Source: CAYJPV01 sp964372095 (GTDB lineage Bacteria; Acidobacteriota; Vicinamibacteria; Vicinamibacterales; JAKQTR01). Taken from it: DNA of 64,000 bases. How positions within the stretch are numbered: position 1 is the stretch's first letter; each line of letters begins with the position of its first letter. Of this stretch, positions 40,089 to 48,311 are shown one piece after another. The DNA is taken from NCBI GenBank assembly GCA_964372095.1, contig CAYJPV010000029.1:7183-71182 (forward strand). The letters run 5' to 3'. The position numbers and the translations under genes are program-made. A model generated the notes under the pieces. The model saw only the letters and a list, made by a program, of their open reading frames with translations, did no database searches and had not been told where the DNA came from.

Positions 40089-40415
40089 ATGGCCGAACTG
40101 GACACCGTCGTCGTGCTGACCACCCTTCCGCTGACCGCCGATCCCGCGGATTTCGGCCGTGCGCTCGTCCACGAACACCTCGCGGCGTGCGTCACGATCG
40201 TCGGTGAGGTGCAGGCGGTCTATCGCTGGCAAGGCGACGTCTGCGAAGATCGCGAGTGGCAACTGCTGATCAAGACGTCGCGGGATCGGCTGGACGAACT
40301 CGAACGCCGGATCCGCCAACTGCACCCCTACGAGGTGCCCGAGTTCGTCGTGCTGACCGTTGCACACGGATCCGTGCCGTACCTGAGTTGGGTGCGCGAG
40401 TCGACGCGTCCGTAG
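40089..40415 (+). CDS. cutA: CutA1 divalent-ion tolerance protein
   Basis: A 108-residue trimeric cytoplasmic protein. The start ATG 40089 was chosen because it opens the first strand of the fold (MAELDTVVVLTTLP); a longer frame has no homology. LVHEHLAACVTIVGEVQAVYRWQGDV and the block ELERRIRQLHPYEVPEFVVL are diagnostic. CutA1 affects copper tolerance in E. coli, but its exact role is unclear. It diverges from ftsB and lies 16 bases before the phosphatase gene. Confidence 0.95.
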   Translation: MAELDTVVVLTTLPLTADPADFGRALVHEHLAACVTIVGEVQAVYRWQGDVCEDREWQLLIKTSRDRLDELERRIRQLHPYEVPEFVVLTVAHGSVPYLSWVRESTRP

Positions 40416-40431
40416 GCTATCCTATTGCACG

Positions 40432-42555
40432 GTGCCCGTGCCGTCGTCCAGCCCGAACGCCCGCCCGATGTCACTGCGCGACCGTGCCCGCGCGCTGCAC
40501 GAGTTCTGCGTGCGCACCTGGGTGGGACGCCTGCTGGCGCTCGGTCTCGTGATCAAGGCGTTGTACTGGAGCCTGGTCGCACTGGGCGTGCCGGGTGACG
40601 GCTGGCTGCACGCGGTCAGCTCACTGGGCGGCCTGGCGCTGGCGGTTGCCATCGGGACGGTCCTCTACCGCCTCGTGCAGGCGGCGCGCCGTGACCTGCT
40701 GTGGCGCGTCCGGCGTCAGCTGATCATCTCCTACATCTTCATCGGCGCGGTCCCGGTCATCCTCGTGGCGGCCTTCTTCCTGCTGGCGGGCCGGCTCCTG
40801 TTCAACAACGTGAGTTCGTACCTCATCCAGGCATCGGTCCGGGAGATGACCACGGATGCGCAGGCGCTGGCGCGGACGGCCGCCGTCGAACTGGCCCACG
40901 CGTCGTCCGCCTCCGGCGCCCACGAGGAGATCGCCCAGCAGTTCGCCGTCTGGGTCGCCCGCTATCCGGGGATTTCCGTCGCCTACGTCCCGCTCGCCCC
41001 CCGCCGGTGCGGCACGCGGCAGGAGAGCGGTCTGGCCGGGCTGACCGGTCTATCGCCGATGGGAACCTGGAATCACGGCCCGGCACCTGCGACGATCCCA
41101 GCGTGGGTGACCTGCTCCGGCTTTGCCGGGGTCATCGCGTTTCCCACGGCCGACTCGCCGGAGGAGCCGTCCCTTGCGGTGGTGCGAGCCATCGCGCTGC
41201 GCAACGGCGGGGCGGTCGTGGTGGATGTTCCGTTCGACAGGACCGTCAGGGCCCGGATCCAGGCAGCCACCGGTGTGAGCGTGGGAGGTTTCAGCCTGCT
41301 CGGAGAAGATGCGCCCGCGCCCCTGCAGGCGACGGTGCCGCCCGATGCGGCCGGCTGGTCCGCCAGGCTGACACGTTTCCAGTGGGTGGCGATGATCGAC
41401 CAGGTGGACTGGGGCACCGGGACGACCGGGGCGCTGCACGTCCAGATCGGGTTCAGTGTCACCGAGATCTACACCAGGCTGTCGGCCGCGCAGGCACTGC
41501 TGGGTGATTTCCTCGGCACCCTGCTGCTGTTCATCGCGGGATTGTTCCTGATCATCCAGATTGGGGCCCTGGCGATGGGGTTCGCCCTGGCGCGGTCGAT
41601 TACCGGATCGATCCACGAACTCTTCGCCGGGACCGAGCGCATCCGGCACGGCGACTTCACCCATCGCATTTCGGTGCGCGTCCGGGACCAGCTCGGGGCC
41701 CTGGCCGACTCGTTCAACCAGATGACCGGGAGCATCGAAGATCTGCTCCGCCAGGCCGCCGAGAAGAAGCGCCTCGAAGAAGAGATGCGCCTCGCCCGCG
41801 AGATCCAGATGTCCCTCCTGCCGCCGGGCCCGCTGACGGTGCCGGGGATGGCCGTGTCCGCGCTCTGCGTGCCCGCCCGCGAGGTGGGAGGGGACTACTA
41901 CGACGTGCTGGCGCTCGACGGGGGCCGCATCGGTGTCCTCATCGCCGACGTCGCCGGCAAGGGCATGTCGGCGGCGCTCTACATGGCCGAACTCAAGGGC
42001 CTGATGCTCTCGTTGACCCGGATCCACGCCTCGCCGCGGGACCTGCTGCTCGACGCGAACCGCCTGATTTCCGAGCACCTCGACAGCCGCAGTTTCATCA
42101 CCATGACGTACGCGGTCATCGACCCGGCGGCCGGGACGATGGTGTACGCACGGGCCGGGCACACGCCGCTGATTCACGTCCCGTGTACTGCTACTGCCGC
42201 CGGTGCGGCCCGCGCCATGGTCCTGGCGCCGGATGGCATGGTCGTCGGCCTGCGTATCGACAACGGCGAGCGGTTCGAAGGGATCCTGCAGGAAGCCACG
42301 CTCGCCCTCGCGCCGGGGGACCTGCTCGCGTTTTTCACCGACGGCATCAGCGAAGCGATGAACGAAGAGTCCGACTGCTTCGGCGAACCGCGTCTCGCGC
42401 ATCTGCTCGAGGCCCACGCGCACCTGTCGGTGGACGAAGTCCGCGAACGGGTGCTGCGCGAGATCGACGCGTTCGTGGGTGAAGCCGCGCAACACGATGA
42501 CATGACCATGATCCTCCTCCGGGTCGGTGAAGAGCCATGCCAGATCCGATCGTAG
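40432..42555 (+). CDS. Membrane-bound SpoIIE/PP2C-type phosphatase with HAMP domain
   Basis: A 707-residue protein from GTG 40432. Three hydrophobic segments occur in the first 125 residues, then an outer region of about 235 residues with no recognised sensor fold, and another span at about 357-381. A HAMP domain (about 382-435, ELFAGTERIRHGDFTHRI) and a short coiled coil follow (EEMRLAREIQMSLLPPG). The catalytic domain has GGDYYDV, IADVAGKGMSAAL, ARAGHTPL, FTDGISEAMN and HDDMTMILLR, with the metal-binding Asp residues in place. Such phosphatases usually act on anti-anti-sigma proteins of the STAS type. None is encoded nearby. Confidence 0.92.
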   Translation: MPVPSSSPNARPMSLRDRARALHEFCVRTWVGRLLALGLVIKALYWSLVALGVPGDGWLHAVSSLGGLALAVAIGTVLYRLVQAARRDLLWRVRRQLIISYIFIGAVPVILVAAFFLLAGRLLFNNVSSYLIQASVREMTTDAQALARTAAVELAHASSASGAHEEIAQQFAVWVARYPGISVAYVPLAPRRCGTRQESGLAGLTGLSPMGTWNHGPAPATIPAWVTCSGFAGVIAFPTADSPEEPSLAVVRAIALRNGGAVVVDVPFDRTVRARIQAATGVSVGGFSLLGEDAPAPLQATVPPDAAGWSARLTRFQWVAMIDQVDWGTGTTGALHVQIGFSVTEIYTRLSAAQALLGDFLGTLLLFIAGLFLIIQIGALAMGFALARSITGSIHELFAGTERIRHGDFTHRISVRVRDQLGALADSFNQMTGSIEDLLRQAAEKKRLEEEMRLAREIQMSLLPPGPLTVPGMAVSALCVPAREVGGDYYDVLALDGGRIGVLIADVAGKGMSAALYMAELKGLMLSLTRIHASPRDLLLDANRLISEHLDSRSFITMTYAVIDPAAGTMVYARAGHTPLIHVPCTATAAGAARAMVLAPDGMVVGLRIDNGERFEGILQEATLALAPGDLLAFFTDGISEAMNEESDCFGEPRLAHLLEAHAHLSVDEVRERVLREIDAFVGEAAQHDDMTMILLRVGEEPCQIRS

Positions 42556-43472
42556 TCTTCCAGACGCATTCGGAGGTCGAGGCGACGGTGGTCTCGGCCC
42601 TGCTCGACGCCCACGGCATCGAGGCCGCCACGTCGTCGGACGTGCCGCACGCCGTGTTCCCGCTGCCGAACGACGGCGTGGGGGCCGTGCGTCTCACGGT
42701 GTGCGCCGACGAAGCGGATCAGGCGCTGCGCGTCATCGCGTCGTACCGCGACCAGCAGCATCGCGGGGTGTCGGTGTCCGGCGACGAGTTCGACGCGCTG
42801 GAAACGGTGTCGGGCCACCGGTTTCGCGACCGCGGCCTGCTGGAGCACGCCCTGACGCACCGGTCCCGCGCGAACGAAGACGTCACGGGGGGCGTGACCG
42901 ACAACGAGTCGCTCGAGTTCCTCGGCGACGCCGTACTCGGGTTCGTCGTGGCCGACATGCTGTTCCGGCGGTACCCGGATCGGGACGAGGGGCACAAGTC
43001 GAAGATGAAAGCCCGGCTGGTGTCGGCGGCGACCCTCGGACTGCAGGCGGCGCGTCTGGAACTGGGCCGTCACCTGCTGCTCGGTCGCGGCGAGGAGAAA
43101 AGCGGCGGCCGCGGCAAAGCCACGCTCCTCGCCGACACCTACGAAGCGCTGATCGCCGCGGTGTACCTCGACGGCGGAATCGAGGCGGCGAGAGGGTTCA
43201 TCGAACGTGAATTCGGCTCCCTCGTGGAAGCGGCCGGCGACCTGACGAAACCCGACGAGGACTACAAGTCCGTGTTGCAGGAGCGGGTGCAGGCGGCCGG
43301 CCGGCCGCTCCCGGAGTACGTGGTGGCGGGGGAACTGGGCCCGGCGCACCGGCGGGTCTTCCGCATCGATGTGTCGGTGGCCGGCACCGTGCTGGCCTGC
43401 GGCGAAGGCCGGACCAAGAAAGAGGCCGAGCAGGAAGCGGCGCGCCTCGCGCTGGAGAAACTGGCCGGGTGA
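42537..43472 (+). CDS. rnc: Ribonuclease III with N-terminal DUF2007 domain
   Basis: A 311-residue protein that overlaps the phosphatase gene by 19 bases. Residues 5-70 are a DUF2007-like domain (VFQTHSEVEATVVSALLDAHGI, VRLTVCADEADQALRVI). Residues about 83-235 are the RNase III catalytic domain with NESLEFLGDAVLGF and DTYEALIAAVYLDGG, including the metal-binding acidic residues. The last 75 residues are the dsRNA-binding domain (DYKSVLQERVQAAGRPLPEY, TKKEAEQEAARLALEKL). RNase III processes rRNA and structured mRNA. Standard enzymes are about 230 residues, so the N-terminal domain is an addition. ATG 42537 is the only start that includes it, and it follows GGTGAAGAGCC. Confidence 0.95.
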   Translation: MPDPIVVFQTHSEVEATVVSALLDAHGIEAATSSDVPHAVFPLPNDGVGAVRLTVCADEADQALRVIASYRDQQHRGVSVSGDEFDALETVSGHRFRDRGLLEHALTHRSRANEDVTGGVTDNESLEFLGDAVLGFVVADMLFRRYPDRDEGHKSKMKARLVSAATLGLQAARLELGRHLLLGRGEEKSGGRGKATLLADTYEALIAAVYLDGGIEAARGFIEREFGSLVEAAGDLTKPDEDYKSVLQERVQAAGRPLPEYVVAGELGPAHRRVFRIDVSVAGTVLACGEGRTKKEAEQEAARLALEKLAG

Positions 43473-43479
43473 ACCCTAT

Positions 43480-44562
43480 TCAGACGGCCCGTTCGTCCCG
43501 TGCGGGCAACGTCAGGCGTGTCAGCGCGAAACGCTGGACTGCCGCCGCCACCGTGTCGTCATCGGGGGGCGTAGGCCGCTCGAACAGGCCGACCCACGCC
43601 CGCAACAGCGGGTCCACGAAGGTGTACTGCTTCCGGTGCGCCACGATGAGATCGACATCCTCGAGCCACCACAAGTAGTCGCGCGTCGATCCGGGCGTGC
43701 GCCCCAGACGCACGGCAATGTCCGTGAGCGTCAACGGTTCTTCCGCGGCCAGCACGGCAAGGACGGCTTTCAGCGCGCCATATCCACGGGCCCGGTGCAG
43801 CCGGAATTCGTACGTGTACCGGCACGCGCGGTCGAGCACGCCGCCCGGGACGAGGCACGCCAGCAGGCTCGAGACGGGGTCGGTGAGCGACGGCGTCCCG
43901 CGCATGGCCTCGACAAGGAGGCGGACGTACCCCGCCCGCCCGCCCGTCAGGGCGACGATCATCTGCGCGAATTCGCCGGCGGTGTCGGAGCGGACGCCCG
44001 GCTGGCGCATCAGGTCGGCCGTGACGTCCGACACGGACATGTCCGGCATCGTGATCATCACGAACCGATCCGGTGCGTCCGCCAGCAGCCGGAGCGTACG
44101 GGCCGAAAACCGTGTGGTCAGGACGAAGCGGTTCTCGCTCGCCACCAGGGTATCGATGGTCGCAGGGATGACCTGTCGCAACCCGGGGAAGTGTTCGAAC
44201 GTGCGCAACTCGAGCCACTCGTCGAGCAGGAACGTCGCGGGGCCGCCGGCGCGCTGCCGGGCGTGCGTGAAGACGCGCAGGGCTTCGCCGAACGCCGCCT
44301 CAGGGCCCGGCTGCGTCGTGCCCGGGGGCGCATAGGCGAACGGGCACGTGGCGAGCAGCGCCGTGATGAACCGTTCGGGCGTCGACACGATCCGCTCGAG
44401 ATCGAGGGCCTGGCAGCGCTCAGCGCCAATGCGGCCGGCCAGCCGGGCGACGAGCGTCGAGCGCCCGCTGACATCCGATCCAATCAGGACCGGGATCCGG
44501 GACGGCGCCGCGTCGAGGGCTGCGGCGACGCGGTCATCGACGTCGTGCCAGCCGGTACTCAT
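43480..44562 (-). CDS. AAA-type ATPase with atypical Walker A (GRST)
   Basis: A 360-residue cytoplasmic protein that looks like an archaeal-type or STAND-like ATPase. The P-loop reads GSDVSGRST (residues 28-36), with Arg34 where Lys is expected. Walker B is ATFLLDEW. A sensor-like segment NRFVLTTRFSARTL follows, then a winged-helix end (LTLTDIAVRLGRTPGSTRDYLWWLEDVDLI) and the phrase YTFVDPLLRAWVGLF. This order is seen in ATPases with a C-terminal DNA-binding or DUF234-like part. The function is not known. It lies tail to tail with rnc and back to back with purA. Confidence 0.75.
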   Translation of the reverse strand: MSTGWHDVDDRVAAALDAAPSRIPVLIGSDVSGRSTLVARLAGRIGAERCQALDLERIVSTPERFITALLATCPFAYAPPGTTQPGPEAAFGEALRVFTHARQRAGGPATFLLDEWLELRTFEHFPGLRQVIPATIDTLVASENRFVLTTRFSARTLRLLADAPDRFVMITMPDMSVSDVTADLMRQPGVRSDTAGEFAQMIVALTGGRAGYVRLLVEAMRGTPSLTDPVSSLLACLVPGGVLDRACRYTYEFRLHRARGYGALKAVLAVLAAEEPLTLTDIAVRLGRTPGSTRDYLWWLEDVDLIVAHRKQYTFVDPLLRAWVGLFERPTPPDDDTVAAAVQRFALTRLTLPARDERAV

Positions 44563-44727
44563 GCGCGTGCACCTGCGTGCAACGGAAGGTGGTGCGAGCG
44601 TGGTGAGAACCGCATGAGCACGATGCTACTACATCGGGAACCGGTGGGAGCCGCGACTCTCTGTGTTAAGATCGCGCGTTAGCGTGTGCGGCGCAGGCGG
44701 CACTCGTGTGTGCACGTGGGAGTGGTC

Positions 44728-46041
44728 ATGAACATCGCAGTCATCGGTGCGCAGTGGGGCGACGAAGGCAAGGGCAAGATCGTCGACCTGGTCGCACCGC
44801 GTTTCTCGATCGTGGCGCGTTACGGCGGCGGGCACAATGCCGGACACACCGTGTACGTGGGCGGCCGCAAGACCATCCTGCGCCTGATCCCGTCCGGCAT
44901 CCTGCACACAGGCGTGACGTGCCTCATCGGGAACGGCGTGGTCGTCGACCTGCAGGCCCTGTTCGATGAAGTGGAAGAACTGGCCCGCGCCGGCGTCCAC
45001 GTCGACGGCCGGCTGCTCGTCAGCGATCGCGCGCACGTCATCCTGCCGCATCACCGGGATCTCGACCGCCTGAGCGAAGCCGAACGCGGCGCCCGGAAGA
45101 TCGGCACGACGTCGCGCGGAATCGGCCCGGCCTACGAAGACAAGATCGCGCGGCGCGGCATCCGGATGTGCGACCTGCTGGATACCCCCGCGGTCGAGGA
45201 CCACGTGCGGCGCGTCGTTGACGCGCGCAACCGCCTGGCCGGGGATGACACCCTGCAGTGGCGCGACGTGGCGTCGCACCTGTCGGTGCTGGCCGCGCGT
45301 GTGCAGCCGTGGCTGGCGGATGTGTCGGTGGTGCTGGCCCAGGCGATGGCGGAAGGCCGGACGGTGCTGTTCGAAGGCGCGCAGGGCACCATGCTCGACA
45401 TCGACCACGGCACCTATCCCTACGTCACGTCGTCGAGCGCCACCGCCGGTGGCGTCTGCACCGGGTTAGGCGTCGGGCCGCGGTCGGTCCACGCGGTCAT
45501 GGGAATCGTCAAGGCGTACACCACCCGGGTGGGTGAGGGGCCCCTTCCGACCGAGTTGCTGGGCGCGGAGGGCGAAGACCTGCGGGCACGCGGTCAGGAG
45601 TTCGGCGCCGTGACTGGCCGCCCGCGGCGCTGCGGCTGGTTCGACGCCGTCGTCGTACGCCATGCCGTCCGCGTGAATGGCATCGACGGCCTGGCCCTGA
45701 CCAAGCTCGATGTGCTCGACGGGCTGGAGCGGATTCCGGTGTGTAACGCCTACCGCGTCGGCGGACGCGTGTTGACCGAGTTCCCGGCGGATGTCCGGCA
45801 CCTGGAGTCGTGTGAGCCAGTCCTGGAGTGGATGCCGGGGTGGTCCCAGCCGACGCGGGGTGCGAAACGCGTCGGGGATCTCCCCGCGGAAGCCCGCGCC
45901 TACATCGCCCGGATCGAGACGTTGACCGGCGTCCCCGCCCTCCTGGTGTCGACGGGACCCGGCCGCGACGAGACGATCATCCGCGACGGCGCGCAGGTGC
46001 GCGCGTGGTTCGGCGAGGGGTTTCACGCAGAGCAGGACTAG
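44728..46041 (+). CDS. purA: Adenylosuccinate synthetase
   Basis: A 437-residue enzyme that converts IMP, aspartate and GTP to adenylosuccinate in AMP synthesis. ATG 44728 has GGGAG upstream and starts directly at the conserved N-terminus (NIAVIGAQWGDEGKGKIVD), with the catalytic Asp12 and the GTP-binding glycine loop. Other signatures are GGGHNAGHTV with the catalytic His, GTTSRGIGPAYEDK, EGAQGTMLDIDHGTYPYVTSS and GRPRRCGWFDAV. The length is normal. It stands alone, so its regulation probably depends on its own upstream region, where no obvious operator was found. Confidence 0.98.
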   Translation: MNIAVIGAQWGDEGKGKIVDLVAPRFSIVARYGGGHNAGHTVYVGGRKTILRLIPSGILHTGVTCLIGNGVVVDLQALFDEVEELARAGVHVDGRLLVSDRAHVILPHHRDLDRLSEAERGARKIGTTSRGIGPAYEDKIARRGIRMCDLLDTPAVEDHVRRVVDARNRLAGDDTLQWRDVASHLSVLAARVQPWLADVSVVLAQAMAEGRTVLFEGAQGTMLDIDHGTYPYVTSSSATAGGVCTGLGVGPRSVHAVMGIVKAYTTRVGEGPLPTELLGAEGEDLRARGQEFGAVTGRPRRCGWFDAVVVRHAVRVNGIDGLALTKLDVLDGLERIPVCNAYRVGGRVLTEFPADVRHLESCEPVLEWMPGWSQPTRGAKRVGDLPAEARAYIARIETLTGVPALLVSTGPGRDETIIRDGAQVRAWFGEGFHAEQD

Positions 46042-46044
46042 AAA

Positions 46045-46698
46045 CTAGGGGAGGCAGCCGGCTTCGGTGACGGCATGCACGAGGCAGAACTGCTCCAGCG
46101 GTCTCGAGTCCGCGCCGTTGAATTCCAGGCCAGCCCGGTACTGTGGCGACGGTCGGCCTTTCGGCAACTCGAAGTTGGCCCACGCGACGGTCGCCACCAG
46201 GCGTTCGCCTGCGTCTGCCGGCAGCGTGACACGGACGCGCTGATTCGGCTTGAGTGCGGTACCCGACACGACTTGCGCACCCAGCGTCGAGAGGTCCACA
46301 AGGTCGGCGATGCTGCCGTCCACCTGCGCCTGCACGCCTGCCCTGATCCTGATACGCGGCACGCGACGCGTGCCGCGCCAGTCGAGCAGTTCCGGCGCGC
46401 TCGCCGAGCCCGTGACTCCCAGCGGCTCCACCTCGGTACCCCGGACGATGAGCACCTCCGTCGCCTCGAACCCGGGGTCGGCCTGCAGGCGATCGATCAT
46501 CGCGGTACCCCGCGGACTCTGGCTGAACTCGTGATCGATCACCAGGTAGCGGGGATGGGCTCCCAGGATGGTATCCAGCGCGGCACGGATGTCGTCGGTC
46601 GGGAACACGGTGACCGCCCCGCTCGTGACGCCCATCCGGGCGTTCAACGGGGCCAGCAGATCCCGGCTGCCGACAACGATCGTGTTCGCGTCCACCAT
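46045..46698 (-). CDS. PilZ-domain protein with receiver-like N-terminus
   Basis: A 217-residue protein from ATG 46698. Residues 1-95 have the alternating pattern of a response-regulator-like Rossmann domain (TIVVGSRDLLAPL, RYLVIDHEF, ATEVLIVRGTE) but without a clear acidic phosphorylation pocket. Residues about 113-205 form a PilZ-type barrel (RRVPRIRIRAGVQAQVDGSI, DLSTLGAQVVSG), where RRVPR plus D.STLG correspond to the RxxxR and D/NxSxxG motifs that bind cyclic-di-GMP. It probably links c-di-GMP to motility or surface behaviour. It is convergent with purA. Confidence 0.8.
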   Translation of the reverse strand: MVDANTIVVGSRDLLAPLNARMGVTSGAVTVFPTDDIRAALDTILGAHPRYLVIDHEFSQSPRGTAMIDRLQADPGFEATEVLIVRGTEVEPLGVTGSASAPELLDWRGTRRVPRIRIRAGVQAQVDGSIADLVDLSTLGAQVVSGTALKPNQRVRVTLPADAGERLVATVAWANFELPKGRPSPQYRAGLEFNGADSRPLEQFCLVHAVTEAGCLP

Positions 46699-46766
46699 TG
46701 GCAAAACAGTCTACAGAAGGACGCGGCGGGGGCGCAATGCGGCGATGGGACCCCGGCAGGCCACCG

Positions 46767-47393
46767 TCACCGCCGGGGTGGCGCGGCCTGCACGCGCAGC
46801 GTCATGGCGTCGATGGCTTCGAGTTCCGGCGTCCGGGGCGCGGACAAGGCCGTGTCCACCTCTGACATAAACACATCGTCGCCTGCAATCCTGGCAAGCG
46901 CAGCCGTCCGGACCTGACCCTCGGTTGGGCCGATGGAACGGGTGACCACACCCTGGCGGGATGCCATCGTGGGAGCGGGGGCATCGCCCAGGTGGAACAT
47001 GCGGCCCGCGAGCAAGCCCACCACGAGCCCGGCCGCCGCCGCGACGGCCACCCAGCGCATCATCGGCCGGGAGGATGACGCCGCTCCGCCCGGCATATCG
47101 GCCGCCGGGAACGCCAGGACTCTCGCGCTCTGGGTGTCGAGCCGGCGCAGGATACGGTCACGCTGGGCCACCAGCCGCTCCGGCGAAAAGGCGGCATCTG
47201 CCGCTTCCGCCGACACCATCGCCGCCTCGTCGAGATCGCGAACGATCGCGTCGTAACGCCCGGCGCAGGACGCGCAACCGCTGACGTGTCGCACGACGGC
47301 TTCGTCTGCCGGTTCGAGTGCGTCAAGACCGCGGTCCGCCATGTACCAGCGCACCAGCGCGTCGTCGCCCGGATGCCGTCTACTTCTGAGCAC
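46767..47393 (-). CDS. Zinc-binding anti-sigma factor
   Basis: A 208-residue bitopic protein. The cytoplasmic N-terminus contains the zinc anti-sigma motif HVSGCASC (His, then Cys and Cys in HxxxCxxC spacing) within helices that would clasp the sigma factor. One membrane span lies at about 114-132 (WVAVAAAAGLVVGLLAGRMF). The outer part is Ala-rich and helical (EGQVRTAALARIAGDDVFMS) with no named sensor domain. It overlaps the ECF sigma gene by 14 bases, which supports pairing. Confidence 0.88.
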   Translation of the reverse strand: MLRSRRHPGDDALVRWYMADRGLDALEPADEAVVRHVSGCASCAGRYDAIVRDLDEAAMVSAEAADAAFSPERLVAQRDRILRRLDTQSARVLAFPAADMPGGAASSSRPMMRWVAVAAAAGLVVGLLAGRMFHLGDAPAPTMASRQGVVTRSIGPTEGQVRTAALARIAGDDVFMSEVDTALSAPRTPELEAIDAMTLRVQAAPPRR

Positions 47394-48072
47394 CGCTGAC
47401 CTCCAACACTGAACGGAGTTTCCGGAGCGCCCGGAACAGATGGACGCGCACGGTCGATTCGTTCAAGCCCGTCAACCCGCCGACTTCCCGTGGCGTCTGG
47501 CCCTCGGCGTGGCACAGCAGAAAGACCTCGCGTTGCCGTGTGGGCAGCTGATCCACCGCCGTCGCGAGCATCGCGCGCCGCTCGGCATTCAGGACCGCGT
47601 CTTCCGGCGAGGGGCCTGTCGAGCGCACCGAGTCCACCCACGATCCACTATCGGCATCCCGCTCAAGTCCCGCCACTTCCCACCGCTGCCGGCGCCGCTG
47701 CGTCTTCCGCCGGTCACGGCACGTGTTGGTGAGGATCCGGTTGAACCAGGCTTCAAACGGCATGTCCTCACGGTAGGCCGTGACGTGCGTAAACACCTTG
47801 ACGAAGGCATCCTGGACGGCTTCATCGGCTTCGGTCACATCGCGCAGCAGGTAGAGGGCCAGCCGCGATGCCCGCCGTTGCTGGCACGCCACGAGATCCG
47901 CAAAGGCTTCGCGAGCGGCCTCGTGCTGGCCGGCCAGAACGAGGGTCTTCACCCGGCGGGCCTCTTCGGAGCCCGCTCCCGCCTGCGCCGACACCCCGGG
48001 TGTGGCCGGCGCGGCGCGAAGCGCTCGCGGCCGAATTGGAACGGACGTTCCCGGTCCCCGGGATTCCTGCAT
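47380..48072 (-). CDS. ECF-type RNA polymerase sigma factor
   Basis: A 230-residue sigma factor from ATG 48072; a GTG nine bases upstream is also open. After a 45-residue low-complexity start, region 2 reads VTEADEAVQDAFVKVFTHV and FEAWFNRILTNTCRDRRKT, and region 4 reads LPTRQREVFLLCHAEGQTPR followed by EVGGLTGLNESTVRVHLFRAL. It resembles RpoE-like factors. The overlapping zinc anti-sigma gene is its evident regulator. Target genes are unknown. The spacer upstream (48082-48311 region) carries seven-base tandem repeats. Confidence 0.92.
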   Translation of the reverse strand: MQESRGPGTSVPIRPRALRAAPATPGVSAQAGAGSEEARRVKTLVLAGQHEAAREAFADLVACQQRRASRLALYLLRDVTEADEAVQDAFVKVFTHVTAYREDMPFEAWFNRILTNTCRDRRKTQRRRQRWEVAGLERDADSGSWVDSVRSTGPSPEDAVLNAERRAMLATAVDQLPTRQREVFLLCHAEGQTPREVGGLTGLNESTVRVHLFRALRKLRSVLEVSGAQK

Positions 48073-48214
48073 GCCGTACACGACCTAACTGTGACTACGC
48101 CGGGCTGTCTCGCCGCGTTTACGCCGGGGAGAAGAGCCGCGACGCGGTGATGATAATCCACGAACACGCGAGTCCGCAACGTATTGTAATAAATGGGTTT
48201 AACGCGGAGGTGAC

Positions 48215-48296
48215 GGCTAGAGGCTAGAGGCTAGAGGCTAGAGGCTAGGGCAGGGCAGGAGACTCCCCCGAGCCCCGAGCCCCGAGCCCCGAGCCC
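48215..48296. repeat. Seven-base tandem repeats (GGCTAGA and GAGCCCC)
   Basis: Five near-perfect units of GGCTAGA occupy 48215-48249. After a short gap, GAGCCCC units fill about 48270-48296. Both have a period of exactly seven bases. The block lies in the gap between the SpoIID gene end and the ECF sigma gene start. Confidence 0.85.
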
Positions 48297-48311
48297 AGCC
48301 CGGGAGCCGCG

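Noticed and set aside
48215..48296. Tandem repeats as a CRISPR array
   Set aside because: Units are seven bases without spacers, and no cas gene is present.
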